Below are positions 24,670 to 36,949 of a stretch of 64,000 nt of DNA, in pieces (positions within the stretch are counted from its first letter, which is position 1; the number at the start of each line of letters is the position of its first letter). The stretch comes from Saccharina japonica. Lineage: Eukaryota > Sar > Phaeophyceae > Laminariales > Laminariaceae. The notes below the pieces were generated by a model. That model saw only the letters and a program-made list of their open reading frames with translations, was not told the origin of the DNA and searched no databases. The position numbers and the translations under genes are program-made. The stretch spans positions 29,711 to 93,710 of the forward strand of contig MEHQ01003655.1 of assembly GCA_008828725.1 (NCBI GenBank). The letters run 5' to 3'.

Positions 24670-25145
24670 ATCTCTCTATCTCTCACTGTCTCTCCCTCTC
24701 TCTCTCCCTCTCGACAGCCTTTTGCCTTTCCCAGCAGGAGGAGTCTCCGACAGCCACAATAGTTCGTAGTGTCTCCGCCGGCGAGCATACGAGGAAACAA
24801 GAAATCCCGACGGAGTTATTACCTGGTATGTACTGTAGTGCTTGGTATGTTGAAGTTAATGGTCAACAAGAACACACCTCCCTAGTCTCAAAAACAAAAT
24901 CCGTATTCTCGCCATATTAGATACATACCTGGCACTGGCCATCGTTTTCCCCTCGTCCATTTCATATGGAATACGCCCTGCACATTGCGAGATGGCAAGC
25001 GGAATAAGAACATGTATTTAGAGTATTCTTGTTAGCCTTGTCCTCCGACATTGTTGTGTATCATGGTAAGCTTCAATGTTGATCTCTCAAAACCACTGCG
25101 AAATAAGAAAATCACGGAAAACACAGAAGAGAGCCCTCTCGTCGA
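23671..25145. other. No gene recognised
   Basis: The (CT)n tract at 24555-24715 is the only clear feature. Frames at 24045-24433 lack domains or splice support. Confidence 0.55.
24555..24715 (+). repeat. (CT)n microsatellite
   Basis: A nearly pure CT dinucleotide tract broken by TTTATCTCTCTATC. The open frames across it (Leu/Ser/Phe) are artefacts. Confidence 0.95.
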
Positions 25146-25478
25146 GGGCGTCCTGAAAAGTAATTTTTCGACACCTAACTACAGTATCTAGATTGGTCAG
25201 AATGGAAAATAATCGGAGCACTGTGATCGCTGCACGATTTAGAACAAACTAGTTTTTTTTTCTGAATTTTTCCAAAAACTAATCGCTTGGTTCTAAAGAC
25301 CCCGCCCCCCTGAGCCTCGGAGGGGGGTTCTTTAAAATCGAGTGATCGGTTTTTGGAAAATTAAAAAAAAAAAACTTGCCTTGTGGCTAAATCGTCCAGG
25401 TGTTACAGTGCTCCGATTGTTTTTCCGTTCTGACCATTTTAGATGGTTAAGTGTCGATAAAATGCTTTTCGGACGCCC
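25146..25478. mobile_element. Small hairpin MITE
   Basis: Inverted arms of about 150 bp start GGGCGTCC and end GGACGCCC. The arms share TTCGACACTTAACC-like, TGGTCAGAA and AATCGGAGCACTGT segments. The centre is GC-rich (CCCCGCCCCCCTGAGCCTCG). No coding capacity and no clear target duplication. Confidence 0.65.
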
Positions 25479-26330
25479 CTGCTCTCGTACAAAGTTTACC
25501 CCCTTTTGTGTACTCTATTCGTCCTTGCCTCATGCTCATACAATACAATATATTGATAAAACTAAAATACAGCTGTGAGATCGAAGATTTCGTCGAAACT
25601 CATACCAGGTATTTGCTACGTATTGTATATGTATGCAGCTGAGTGTGATACTTCGGTCGCGCGTACTTACGGGCGTTTGGTTTTTATATACTTCTGTAGT
25701 AGGACTGGGTGGGACGCAGGGTGTTATATTCCCTTGCAGGTTTGCATATCAAGCATTCTTGGTGTTGCTCACTTCCCGTAGACCCAATTGTAGAAGAGAA
25801 GCAGCTTTTATTAATCCCCAAGCCAGATGAGATCTGGCTCGGTGGGCTTCAAGTATGGCCCTTCCGATCATATAAGTAGTAGGACTGGGTGGGACGCAGG
25901 GTGTTATATTCCCTTGCAGGTTTGCATATTAAGCATTCTTGGTGTTGCTCACTTCCCGTAGACCCAATTGTAGAAGAGAAGCAGCTTTTATTAATCCCCG
26001 AGCCAGATGAGATCTGGCTCGGTGGGCTTCAAGTATGGCCCTTCCGATCATATAAATACCCCGAATACGAATGTCAACCAAGTATTACGAAAGCGAACCA
26101 ATCACATAAAAATGAGTTAATTACCGGCCCTCAAGCCCATATACCATTACACTAGCCCACCCTGATGAGCTGTATATGCAGAAATATGGGGAAAACGCAG
26201 AAATCCCAATTCCCCCAACTAGAACATGAGTCGAAGATGCGTCTCCTCAACACCCCTCCCACGCCTCTAAGTTGCTAGGCTACGAAGCCGGGAAAAATCG
26301 CAAAGAAAGGCAATCGAACGTAAACGCAGG

Positions 26331-26520
26331 TGTGTTTTCCACACCGCACTGGATACTGATGTTGAGACGGATACTGTCCGCTACTATTTCGGTTGGTACA
26401 GGCACTGTCCTTATATATTGCGGCCAATGGAAATAGTTTTCCACACCTCATTGCGTACTGCTGATCAGACGGATACTATCCGTTACTATTCGGTTGGTAC
26501 AGGCACTGTCGTTATATATA
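26331..26520. repeat. Tandem duplication of a ~105-bp unit
   Basis: Two units share TTTTCCACACC, a GACGGATACTRTCCG palindrome-like core and TTGGTACAGGCACTGTC, each ending in a TATATA tract. They lie in the interior of the minus-strand LTR element, just outside the palindromic insertion. Confidence 0.7.
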
Positions 26521-28042
26521 AGGGAAATGATCATTTGGGGGTATACCCCCTGGTTTTACAGCCATTAGGGGGTAGGGTCAAAATGCGCCCGCGGAACGCG
26601 CTCCCGCGGGCCCAAACAGGTCTCAAACGCCATTCTGGAGCCCTGGCCAGAAGCCCGAAGCCCATACCAAGCACGAACACAACTTTTTGTTTTTTCAGGC
26701 GCGTCCTTGGGCCTAACGGGACGGGAGCGCACGAGGGAGCATACGCAGTCCCCCCTTTGACCACATCTTGGGGGGGGATAAACCCACGTACCTACTAAAT
26801 GTATCTACTCTCCCTGATTGACCACTTTTTTCACCCCGTTTGACCGAAACCATACCCCCTTTTGACCATCTGCGACAGCCTCAAAAACGACTACAGCAGT
26901 ACGTACCCACGTCACCGCCCAACAGCCCGAATAGACCATGGGGCGGAACATCCAGAACTTGCGAGTAGTCGGGATCGTTTGCCTCCCAAGTAATAAATAT
27001 CAGCACAACTATACAAATCGAATATTTATGGACGATATGAAGATTATAGCTCTTCTAAGAAAACATGACGGTGATGGGGGAATCAGAACCCATACGTGTA
27101 TGATCGGTGTATGGGTCGTGAGTTGCTGGGTGCTTGGTGATTGGTGCTTCGTTCTTGGGTGCTGTGGGTTATGGATGCTCGGTGTTGGGTTGTTGGACGG
27201 GAGGGGTCTTTGGGACACGAGCAACATCAGGCGCAACGAACGGTCGTTAGTCTTCTTGAGAAGTGCTTTTCTCCTGTCCCCAACGTGTCCATCCCCGACG
27301 GTAGGCTGGTGTGTTCGAGTGCAGATCACCAAGCACCAAGCACCCAGCAACCCACGACCCATACGCCCAATATACACGTATGTGTTCTGATTCCCCCATC
27401 ACCGTAGCAACCAAGCACCAAGCACCAAGCACCCAGCAACTCACGACCCATGCGCCGAGTATACACGTGTGTGTTCTGATTCCACCATCACCGTCATGTT
27501 TTCTCAGAAGAGCCATAATCTTCATATCGTCTATAAAGATTTGATTTGTACAGTTGTGCCGAGATATACTTCTTGGGAGGCAAACGATCCCGACTACTCG
27601 CAAGTTCTGGATATTCCCCCCCGTGGTCTATTCGGGCTGTTGGGTGGTGACGTGGATACGTACTGCTGTAGTCGTTTTTGGGGCTGTCGCAGACGGTCAA
27701 AAGGGGGTGTGGTTCGGTCAAACGGGGTGAATAAAGTGGTCAATCGGGGGGAGTAGATAAATTTGGTAGGTACGTGGGTTTATCCCCCCCCAAGATATGG
27801 TCAAAGGGGGGACTTCGTTTGCTCCATCGTACGCCGCCGTCCCGTTAGGTCCAAGGACGGGCCTGAAAAAAAAGAAGAAAATTGTGTGCGTGCTTGGCAT
27901 GGGCTTCGGGCATCTCGCCAGGGCTTCGGAATGGCGTTTGATGCCTGTTTGGACCCGCGGGAGCGCGTTCCGCGGGCGCCTTTTGACCCTACCCCAAACG
28001 GCCGTAAAACCAGGGGGTATACCCCCAAATGATCATTTCCCT
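26521..28042. mobile_element. 1.5-kb palindromic (foldback) DNA element
   Basis: The arms, about 26521-27130 and 27470-28042, are inverted copies. They start AGGGAAATGATCATTTGGGG and keep GGGGGTATACCCCC, GCGCCCGCGGAACGCGCTCC and GATATGAAGATTAT in mirror order. The spacer holds CACCAAGCACC-type short repeats. ATATATA flanks both ends, consistent with a 7-bp (or TA) duplication, but the site is AT-rich so the exact length is unclear. No transposase is visible, so this is a non-autonomous foldback of unknown superfamily. Confidence 0.75.
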
Positions 28043-28337
28043 ATATATAATCGCCACGTGAAATAGGACTGGGTGGGACACAGAGTATCCGCTTGCAGGT
28101 TTTTTTAGTAAGCATCCTTGGTGTTACTCACCTTTCGTAGAACCGAGCGTAGAAGAGAAGCGGCTTTTAATAATTCCCGAGCCAGATGACACATGGCTCG
28201 GTGGGCTTCGAGTATGGCTCTCTCGATCTTATAAATACGCCGAATATGAATGTCATCCACGCATTACGAAAACGAACCAATTACGTATGAATGAGGCTAT
28301 TACCGGCCTTCCAAGCCCATACCATTACACTTCGTAC

Positions 28338-29360
28338 AGGGATGGTAATATGAGAAAGACCGGTTTTCTAGGAAAAATCTTGGTGCATGAATGTTTTTGT
28401 AGAATCCCAAAAACTGAACAACCCAGACTGAAAATACGTATTTACATACATACGTAGTCGTACACCAAAAGCAGCTTGCCCCACCGATCGATTTGACAAA
28501 AGAGAGGGTCTGTACGGTAACACAACGACGTGATGTTCCCCTCAAATAAAGGCCGGAGTTATTTGAGAGCTCTTGTGCCCGTGTCACTCTCCTCAGATTT
28601 GCTGGCGAGACGCGTTTCTGCAAACTGCAAAAAACACTGCAAGTCGGTTGTCCAGCTGCGTGCACCAGGAAAAGTAATAGGGCCAGAGGTATGATGAAAT
28701 CGCCCCTAAGCATGGATGAGGACCATCCCAACACGTAGAGCAACACCGCAAGGTAGACACTTTTTGGTTCTAACGCTTGCAGCGTGCGATGTGTGCGCTC
28801 AGCTTGGCTCGTTTCAGCAGTAGAAACACACACTACTGATGTAAACTTCGAGGTATAATGTAAATATTTACTGACGCGCTGTTTTGAGAGTCGGTTTATG
28901 GCTGGAACGAGCCAAGATGACCGCATACCATACGCCGCACGCTGCAGGCGTAGAACTGAAAAAAGTCAAAGTTACTTATCGTCCGCAGCCCTTGTTTAGG
29001 GGCGGTTTCAGCCTACCTCTTGGCCCATTACTTTTCCTGGTGAACGCAGCTGGACAACAAGCTTGCAGTGTTTGTTGCAGTTCGGAGAGACTCGCCTTGC
29101 CAGCAGACCCGAGGACAGTACGCCGGCCACAAGTGCTCAAAGGGCGCCGGGGTTCATTGAGGGGAGCAATATGTCCGTGGGGTAGTGAACGTACAGGCCT
29201 TCTATTCCGTCTAATCGATCGGTGGGGCAAAGTGCCTTGGTTGTATACGTATCTTCATTCTGGGCTGTTAAATACTTTTGCGATTTCACCAAAAAACAAA
29301 ATACGGTATATCAGGACTTTTCCTGGAAAAAACTGGTAGTTACCATATAACGATCCCTTT
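28338..29360. mobile_element. 1-kb palindromic element
   Basis: Diverged inverted arms meet at about 28850. Matching landmarks are CCACCGATCGATT near 28485 with its complement at 29212-29224, and ACCGGTTTTCTAGGAAAAA near 28359 with its complement at about 29313-29335. The tips read GGGATGGTAATATGAG and TACCATATAACGATCCC. Both arms hold related open frames (LALLLFLVHAAGQPTC and LGPLLFLVNAAGQQAC). The arm divergence suggests an older event than the palindromes at 7.3 and 18.4 kb. No target duplication is evident. Confidence 0.65.
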
Positions 29361-30529
29361 ATGAATGCATGTAACAAAATTGCAGGTGCTGCTGTATGAA
29401 CGCTTCACAGTATTTCTTGGACGTAAGTCCCAGCCATTTCCGCGATACCTCGCGATAAGGTCCACCTGGCGGTCCGCAACTCAAGCATCGTGCTCTCGAA
29501 CCCCTATTCTGCCTACTCTGGCAAGGGTGGCCTCGGCCGCTCCCAACCCCGTGTCTCACAGGGGTGCGGACGCGTGCTACGACAAATATAGCACTTTTTG
29601 GCTGAAATTATTTCTGAATGATCGAGCTGCTTAACCCAAAATCGGCGGACTGTCATAATTGTTTTGGAATATTTTTCCTTGTTGGCTTCGGCCATGGGAT
29701 TTTCAATCGGATAGCTCTTTTACATTCCTCCAAAATCAGTTTGGTGTTAGGATGTAGAGCTCTTCAAGTAAGGAGCTCCACCGAAAACATGGTGCACCTC
29801 TATCGTAGCATGCGTCGGCGATTTTGTTTGTTATAGTGCAGGCCTCTTTGTCACGGGCTCGCCATACGTACGTCGTATTTTCTGACAGTTCCGTGCGGGA
29901 TGATTCCCTGTTTGGACTGTGCGATCCACAAAAATATCTACCGCGTGCGCCCTTCGGGAGCGCGTCGAGATTTTATTCTAGCGAGGCGGTGAACGTCTTC
30001 GTGCAATTTGTCCGGTATCGTGCCCGCCGGCCTGGTTTCTACCGGACAGGTCTCGCGTGCGCCATGCGGGCGGTGGACGCTACAACGTTCACATAAAATG
30101 CGTTCATTAAGAGCACATTATTTGTTGTGTTTTTACACCAAACATGCATGATCCGAGATTACGCGTTTTGTGTCGACGACGAGCTCGGGGTTTTATAGAC
30201 TGCCTACGATGGTCCACGGGTGGCCACACGACCCCCCGTGCCACGGTAGAGAGGGTTTCCGTGCGATGTGGTAGGTGAACTACTGACTGCGCGGGGTGGT
30301 TTTCAACCCCGATGCCGAGGAGATCGTTCCAAGAGAAGAGAGGGAGCATCGCCACAGCGGAGAGCGCAATGCGTGCAGCTTGGGGAGTTGAGAGGCTGGG
30401 CATCGCGTGGGTAAGCAAACACCCCGACCGCAAGGACGCGAGTGTCGGGGTTTGGATGGGCTGGGATGGCTGAACCCAGCCATTAGAAACGACGGCATGC
30501 ACCGGGCTAGAAAACAGAGAGCTTACATC
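29361..30529. other. No gene recognised upstream of the LINE
   Basis: The last few hundred bases may be LINE 5' untranslated sequence. A 90-codon frame at 29824-30096 has no recognisable domain. Confidence 0.5.
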
Positions 30530-33500
30530 GTGATAAAAGGAAACGTACAGAGACAAATAAGCAAACTACGGAAGGGTCGGATCACGCGTCGGCTGGCAAA
30601 GCTTGCAGCACGCGTGGCCCGAGCGGGGCAGAAAGAAGCACTTGTGGTGGTAGCGACCTACAATGTGCGGAACCTGGCTGTGAAAGGGAGGAACGCTAAT
30701 GGGCGTACCAAGTGTGCTGGCGAAGACCCGACAACTTGGCTGTAACTTCATCGGTCTGCAGGAAAACTGACTTTTCTGAAGCGGGATACCGAGTTTTCTG
30801 TTCTGGCCAAGAAGACACGGGAGGCAGGCAAGGACTATACGGGGTTGGTTTGGCAGTCAAGGAAACGATATGCCGTAAGTCCGTTTATACCCACCAGTTG
30901 ATTGACGAACGCTTCATGTCTATGCGCTCCGAGTTGGCTGTTGAACGCGTTGCCGTTAACCTAGTCGTTGTCTATGCCCCAACGGAAGCTAGCCTCAACA
31001 CACAGCTGAAAGAGGAGTTTTGGAAGAAGGTGGGACACATGGTCGAACAAAGTCCAACAAAAGAATGTCTGTTCGTACTGGTAGATGCAGACGCGAGGAC
31101 TGGACAGATAGTGGAAGGGTGTGGTGACGGTAGGGTGCTTGGAGCATACGGGAGTGATGAGCTTAACAGTAACGGCAAACGCCTGCTGGCATTCGCTTCA
31201 GACAACAAGCTCGCTCTCATGAACACGTTTTTTAGCACACGTAAGGGTGGAATATCTCATACGTTCAACGGCATCAGCAGCCGCAATGGTCAGAAGCGGA
31301 TTGACTACATTCTAACTCGCCGGGCACACCGATGTCGCGTGTGTGATGTGAAGGTCCACCCCCAACCTCCGCCCGCACCCAGGGCGGATTCAGAACATAA
31401 TGTCGTATACGCCATGGTCCGCCGTAGCGGTCGTCCTGCACCCAACCGAAACGTGCGAACGAAGAACGAAATCCGGCCTTTCGATGGGCAGAAGTTTAGA
31501 TCTGACGGAGATTGCAGGCGGGGAGTAATGACGCAGATCCTCTCCAAGCTTCCTTTCCTACCCTCGCAACCGAACAGTATTTCTGAAGTGGCCGAATCCT
31601 TTGCGGGCATAATTATTGATGAGGTAGCGAAAGAAGTACCACCCCCGCCGCGCCGCACGCACAAACTCGGGTGGTGCGAGAACGCTGAAACCGCAGCCGC
31701 GTTCCTAATAGCATGGGATGCGAGGGATGATGCCCGACGATCCATGCGTATTAAGAGGGACAAAACTACGTGGAAGACGCTGAGGACGGCGTGGCCGAAC
31801 CTGCGAGAGGTGATTGACGCAGGATTACATGCCTACTTCAAAGAGTATCTTGCTGAAACAGAGATACTCCTCGCTGCCAACGACCAGCGGGAGTTTTACA
31901 AGCACCTGAAGGGCACGATGGCGTTGGACGGTCGAAAAGCGGGAAGTAAGCAGTTCATCATGGACGAGGATGGCCCGCTACGAAGGAGCAAGGTGCGCAT
32001 TTTTGAACGGTGGGAGGGGTTTTTCGGCACTCACCTCACCGCGAGATCGTCTAATGTTGACCCAACCATCAGGGCCCTATATCCACAACGACCGTTGGCA
32101 CCATCGCTTGGAGATGAACCGACCATGGATGTCATGACCGTGGTAATTCGGGGTATGCTAAACTGGAAAACGGTGGGACCAGACTCCCTTCCGGCCGAGT
32201 TACTGAAATTGGACCACCCCGGATTCATCTGGTACTCAAACAACTTGCTTGTCAATGTGTGGAGAATGCATGAGGTTCCCCAGCAGTGAAAATATGCGAC
32301 CATCAAGGTCATTGACAAAAAAAAAGGATCGATCCGATTGCAACAACTACAGAGGAATTTCGTTTGTTGCCCATTCAGTCAAAGTATTGCTGAAAATGGT
32401 TGCGTCACGTCTTAGCAATTACTGCGAGGCCGAAGGGATACTGCCCGAGCAACAGTGCGGCTTTCGCCTAGCACGACCGACAGCCGAAATGCTATTCGTC
32501 GTGCATCGATCGCAAGAACTCGGCCGAGCCAAATAAATGCCCCTGTACATGTGCAGCTGCAGAAGGCTTATGACTCCGTCGACCGAGAGTTGTTGTGGGT
32601 GGTGCTCGCACGCTTCGGCATACCAGAGAAGATGTTTACCGTTATCCGCCAATTCCGCGAAGGCATGCGAGCTCGCGTGTGCACGGATGACAGTGAGCAC
32701 TCTGAGTGGTTCGATGCCACTCACGGGCTGCGGCAAGGGTGTGTGCTGTCACCGCTTCTGTTTAAAGCCTTCTTCGCTGCTGTGATACACGCCGTGCTGA
32801 TACACTTCAGTGAGGACCCAGACATCTTGAGAGACCTGGTTCACCTCGAGGAGGACATCGGGGAGGATGGAGTGAGGGGGGACCCACTAGCACGTGTACG
32901 GAGGGCAATATAGGGTATTCTGTACGCCGACGATGCAGGTATTGCGTCTAAGTTGGCGGAAGGGCTTGCGAAAAGGATGACCGTTATTGTAACTGTTTTC
33001 GAGCAGCTAGTATCACCGTATGCGAAACGAAAACGGAGGCTATGCTGCTGCGAACACCAACCAGGCACTCCGGACCTCACCACTCGTCTCTGAAGCAGTG
33101 TACCAGGTTTACCAACAGACCCAACAGACGATGCAAGTTTTGTTACTTGGTGGTCTTGTAATCGAAAGTGCAGACATTATGCCAGAGATCGAACGACGCA
33201 TCCAACTCACAAGGGCATTCTACAATCGGTTCAAGCGGGAGCTGTACGATATGGAGGATGCCCCGTTTACTCTAAACGTGCGCATGCTAAAGGCCGAGGT
33301 GATGGAGACACTGCTGTACGGGTGTATGACGTGGACCGTTGGCCAGGAGCACTTCGCTGAGCTACGAACGGCACATTACAACTTCCTCCCACAGATCATT
33401 GGTTTCCAGCGCCAACAACGCACTGACCATCGCATGTCGTGCGTCAAGAAGGCACAATGCAAGAGCGTTGAGACGACCATTCGTACACGGCGCCTCCTCT

Positions 33501-33920
33501 TTGCGGGGCCGTACAGTCGCACGATCAATGGGCGGCTGACCCGGCGGGTGATGTTTGGGACGATCGTGGGTGGAACAAACCCGGGACCTGGCCGACCAGA
33601 AGCAAACTGGGCCCAGTGTCTAGCAGACGACCCCGGGGTTTTTCGAGCGACAGAGGGCTCCACATAAAGCTCTCCGTTACTGTTCGGAGCAGAGACGCTA
33701 CTATGGCCGAGGGCGGCTAAGAAGCGTGGAGTGTGGTATCGGGGAGTCGTTGAGGCGGCGGACCATTTCATGGCGAGCGGGCACAGGGCCGAAGCGGAGA
33801 AGGGCTGGCTACGGCATGCAGCTGAGGACGCCAAGAGAGGCGACCAGGAGAGATGGGGGGGGGGGGGGGGGGGGGGCGTACTGATACAGCTGTCGACGAA
33901 TGCAGAAACGAAATGGTAGA
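30530..33920 (+). mobile_element. Decayed LINE (endonuclease plus reverse transcriptase)
   Basis: The protein can be followed in several frames. The endonuclease opens with VVVATYNVRNL (about 30640), then CLFVLVDADARTG (31066 on) and RIDYILTRR (about 31296-31322). Reverse transcriptase follows: [17 protein letters not shown] (about 32164), NNYRGISF and QQCGFR (32340-32465), GLRQGCVLSPLLF (about 32730), and YADD at about 32922-32933. A C-terminal region with RRLLFAGPYSRTINGRLTRR ends at 33667. Frame changes occur near 30740, at an A-run at 32318-32326 and near 32540, and stops lie at 32287 and just before the YADD box, so it is inactive. A G-run at about 33857-33877 lies near the 3' end. The clade is uncertain; the 5' limit is approximate. 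Confidence 0.85.
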
Positions 33921-34489
33921 TCGTTCGGCAAGGTATCGGTTCGACTAACCCTTCTATCATATATATATTTTTCTTGTTTGTTCGTTTCTTATCGAGATAT
34001 TCACTGGGGGGGGCGCGGCAGAGGTAGTACCGGCTCTTGACACCGCGATTGATGAGAGTAGGAAGGAGATGGCAGAAGGTGCGACATGGTCGCCGTATCG
34101 GTTTTGTAGCAGAGTCGGAAGCTTGTTGTTACCGTCGCCTTGAGAACGATTATACTCTTTCCCTCTCTCGTATCTTCTGTCTTGCTTTTTTCCGTGTTTC
34201 TCCCTTTGTTTTCGCCCTATGCCGGTGTCTTCCTCTTCTTCGTGTTGCTTCGCCCGTTCAGCAGTTATCTGTTCCTCTTGGGCACGTGTTCTTTTCTTCC
34301 AGGGGCGTTTCTGTCTCCCGGCGTCATTTTATTCTGTTTCGTTTCAGAATTCGGTTTTTATTGTATTTTTGTTCTTATTTTTTGGTTCGTCTCGTGTCGT
34401 TGTGTTCTCGTGCCCGGTACGTTAGCATCGCACTTGCTTTACCCATTCATTTGCGTTTATTTTGTTTGGGTTTTTTTCTGTTTCACAGT

Positions 34490-34600
34490 CTGTGACCACA
34501 TAATTTGTATCTCTCTAGGGTTAGGAATCAGGACAGACACTGGGTGTACTGATGTGGTTGGGTAGAAAGAGCGAGTTTAATGTGAAGACAACACAGACAC
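34490..34600 (+). repeat. Tip of the 3.6-kb palindrome family, second empty site
   Basis: CTGTGACCACATAA, TATCTCTCTAGG, GACACTGGGTGTACTG and GAGTTTAATGTGAAGAC match the same tip and again lack the TTAA MITE. An inverted 18-bp match (GTCTTCACATTAAACTCG) occurs at 15179-15196. Confidence 0.65.
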
Positions 34601-35419
34601 TGCTGATACACGTACGTACGTAAGTACCCGTAACATAGCAGTGCCAGAGTATCCTATATATATATACAAGGCGTACCTTTGGAGTGGTTGGATGATGGGA
34701 GTTTCTTCTTGAACGAACACAATTTCTTGTAGTTGGGTTTGGACTAGTCCGCCGAAGATTGGAGTTGTTTGGGAGATTAGTGTGGCCACAATGAGTAACA
34801 ATTTTACAGTACATAAGCATATAGCCTACTCGTACATCAGACCGTCCAAATGCGGGCGACGCTAGAAACGCATAGTAGTAAGGTTGTGCCCTCCCCCCGT
34901 ACGCAGTACCTCAGCAGTAACTGACCAGTAACAAACAATACAAAGCGGCAACCTATATACTGCGGTCTATGCTGGTCCAGGGACAAGTCGACAATATATA
35001 CCTGCTTTTTTCATCAGACCCGAAGACACAACGAAGACACTCTTCCCTCGTACATAGGGGCTGTGTACGTATTGTATGATACTCGTAACTCAGAACGAAC
35101 TTCGTACTTCGTACGGGTACGAGTTGCTTACTTTCTAGGAGCAAGTTTTTACAGAGGGTTTTCTGTGAATTCCATTAACAAAGCGTGCCTCTTGCGCAGA
35201 CGGGAAGTACAAATAACAGCAATATATTCCAGCTGGGTGCACAAATGGTTTTTCAGATATCATTCTTACTGTAGAATATTGGAAGAGTCGATATGTATGA
35301 TGTCAAGTGAGGAATGAACAGTTTTTGTTTTTTGCATGTCGTACTTGGCGGTTGAACAAAGCAGCAGCAGCAGCTACTGTATGTACAGACACACACTCGT
35401 ACAACAGCACATGGGAGCC

Positions 35420-35455
<36 letters not shown>

Positions 35456-35468
35456 GCAGCAGCAAGCA
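35420..35468 (+). repeat. (CAG)n tract
   Basis: About fifteen CAG units with two CAA interruptions. Several shorter CAG runs lie at 35360-35375 and 35685-35705, and at 36490-36530 on either strand. No exon is supported. Confidence 0.9.
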
Positions 35469-36949
35469 CCAGCAGGTACAAGGAGAGCAGAGCACCAGAG
35501 CAGGACCTTGCTCCTTGCCCCCATGTTCTTGGTTTCCTGTGATAGTCTGTATTGCGTTGATTTGCTTTAAAGTAAGCATACGCATTGCTGTCTGTCTGCA
35601 ATTGCATACAAAAAACGTAAGTAGTTGGTGCCGCGTTCGCACGTCAAGGCAGATACTGACACATAGCCAGCAGACGAACAGCTGCAGTAGTAGCAGCAGC
35701 AGGCAGGCAGGCAGGTAGAACAGCAGAGCAGAGCAGGACCTTTCCTCTTCCCCACGTGTTGTTGTATGTTGTCGTGATGCTCGGCCTGCGTTGTCGTCCG
35801 AAGCTCAGTGTCGCCGTTGCGACTGACCAGTCAGTCGCGCTGCTGTCAGCAACAAGTGAAAAGTGGCGAAGATATGAAAACCTGCTCACAGCTGCCGTAT
35901 GTTTTCAAATCTTGAAAAAACACTACCTGATACAGCAGTACTTCGAAGAGCTGTCGGTCGAAAGTTGGGCCGTTCGTCACAAAGCAGAGCTGTCATACGG
36001 TCCACTCACAACTAACGGCCGACCCAGGTTTACGTAAGTGTCATGTTATTTATAAATGATTATCTGTGTATCACACGTGCGTGGTACATCATGATTTTTA
36101 TGGTTTTTGTTCGTAGCATATTATACGAGTGTAGTACCGCTATAATATAGTTCTACTGTATATACGAGTACGAGTATGTTTGTTTCGATACTATAAATAC
36201 CGACTCGTACCAGGTATGTGATTCTCCTGTGTGTATGTGTGAGGCTGCAGCTGCTATTCGTAATTGGACACCTGCCACGCGGGCTGTCGTTCATACAGCA
36301 GTACTCTTGGGCTAATGAGTATGCCGGCGGATCGGGAGGATCGAAAAGATCGGCGGGGTGTGTCTTGATGCCTTCCCTATTGTCAGTCGGATCGAGTTGG
36401 CAGTCGTTTGGACTCTTTCTGGGGGCGGTCGACAGGAGCGTTGAAAAGTGCTTCGTGTCCTGCTCGTGGATTCTAGGCGGTGCTGTGCTGCGAGCAGCAA
36501 CAGCAGCAGCAATAGTAGAGAGCAGCAGCATTACTTGCGCAGTCGGATACATACATAGTATATACGAAGTATATATTTACGTGGATCGAAAAAGCCGGTT
36601 CCCGATTCGAGCCAAAATCGGGAACTATTTTATATCGTAGAAAAAAGAGCTAATCGCCAATCTTCGTTTGAACGAACGTGCTTTCATATTTGAGTACACC
36701 CCTTGGCAGTACCGTCGTTTTGCTACGGCCTCAGCTTAGCGATTATCATACCTCGCTTCATCAGTATGGGCATGCGCGAAGCCGCAGGCGGGCATCAGCC
36801 TGCCGCGGTGACGCCCCCCTTGTAAATATACATATATAGACATATATAAATATCCCGCCAGTCCCCAACTCAGATCCGGTGTCACAGTCGGACGGGTACC
36901 CCCCCCTCCCAAGAAGGTGAAAGAGGGGGAATATTTAGAGATACACAGG

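Larger units (their letters stand above)
25695..28329 (-). mobile_element. Second non-coding LTR element, with a palindromic insertion
   Basis: Read on the minus strand, an LTR at 28059-28329 (271 bp) starts TGTAATGGTATGGGCTTGG. A second LTR at 25695-26151 follows the interior and holds an internal 180-bp tandem duplication (25696-25875 and 25876-26055). Both have a TATA-like TATTTATA and an AATAAAAGC signal. Next to the 3' LTR lies the same purine-rich GGGTGGGCTAG and 3' untranslated sequence as in the gypsy element. The 4-bp target duplication is CTTC (25691-25694 and 28330-28333). Most of the interior is the inserted palindrome at 26521-28042. There are no coding parts. Confidence 0.75.
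33961..36949. other. No gene recognised
   Basis: Simple repeats and the palindrome-tip copy at 34490-34600 are present. At 36595-36625 a small hairpin pairs GTTCCCGATT with AATCGGGAAC. Frames through CAG tracts are artefacts. Confidence 0.55.

Noticed and set aside
24408-24800. Ser/Leu-rich or Arg/Glu-rich protein frames
   Set aside because: They are products of the (CT)n tract.
28300-28926. 208-codon minus-strand gene
   Set aside because: It lies within one arm of a palindrome and has a diverged mirror frame in the other arm. No recognisable domain.
30107-30556. 149-codon minus-strand frame before the LINE
   Set aside because: It overlaps the likely LINE 5' region in antisense and lacks any domain.
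35307-35607. Poly-Gln or poly-Ala frames
   Set aside because: They arise from the CAG tract in all frames, without splice or domain evidence.
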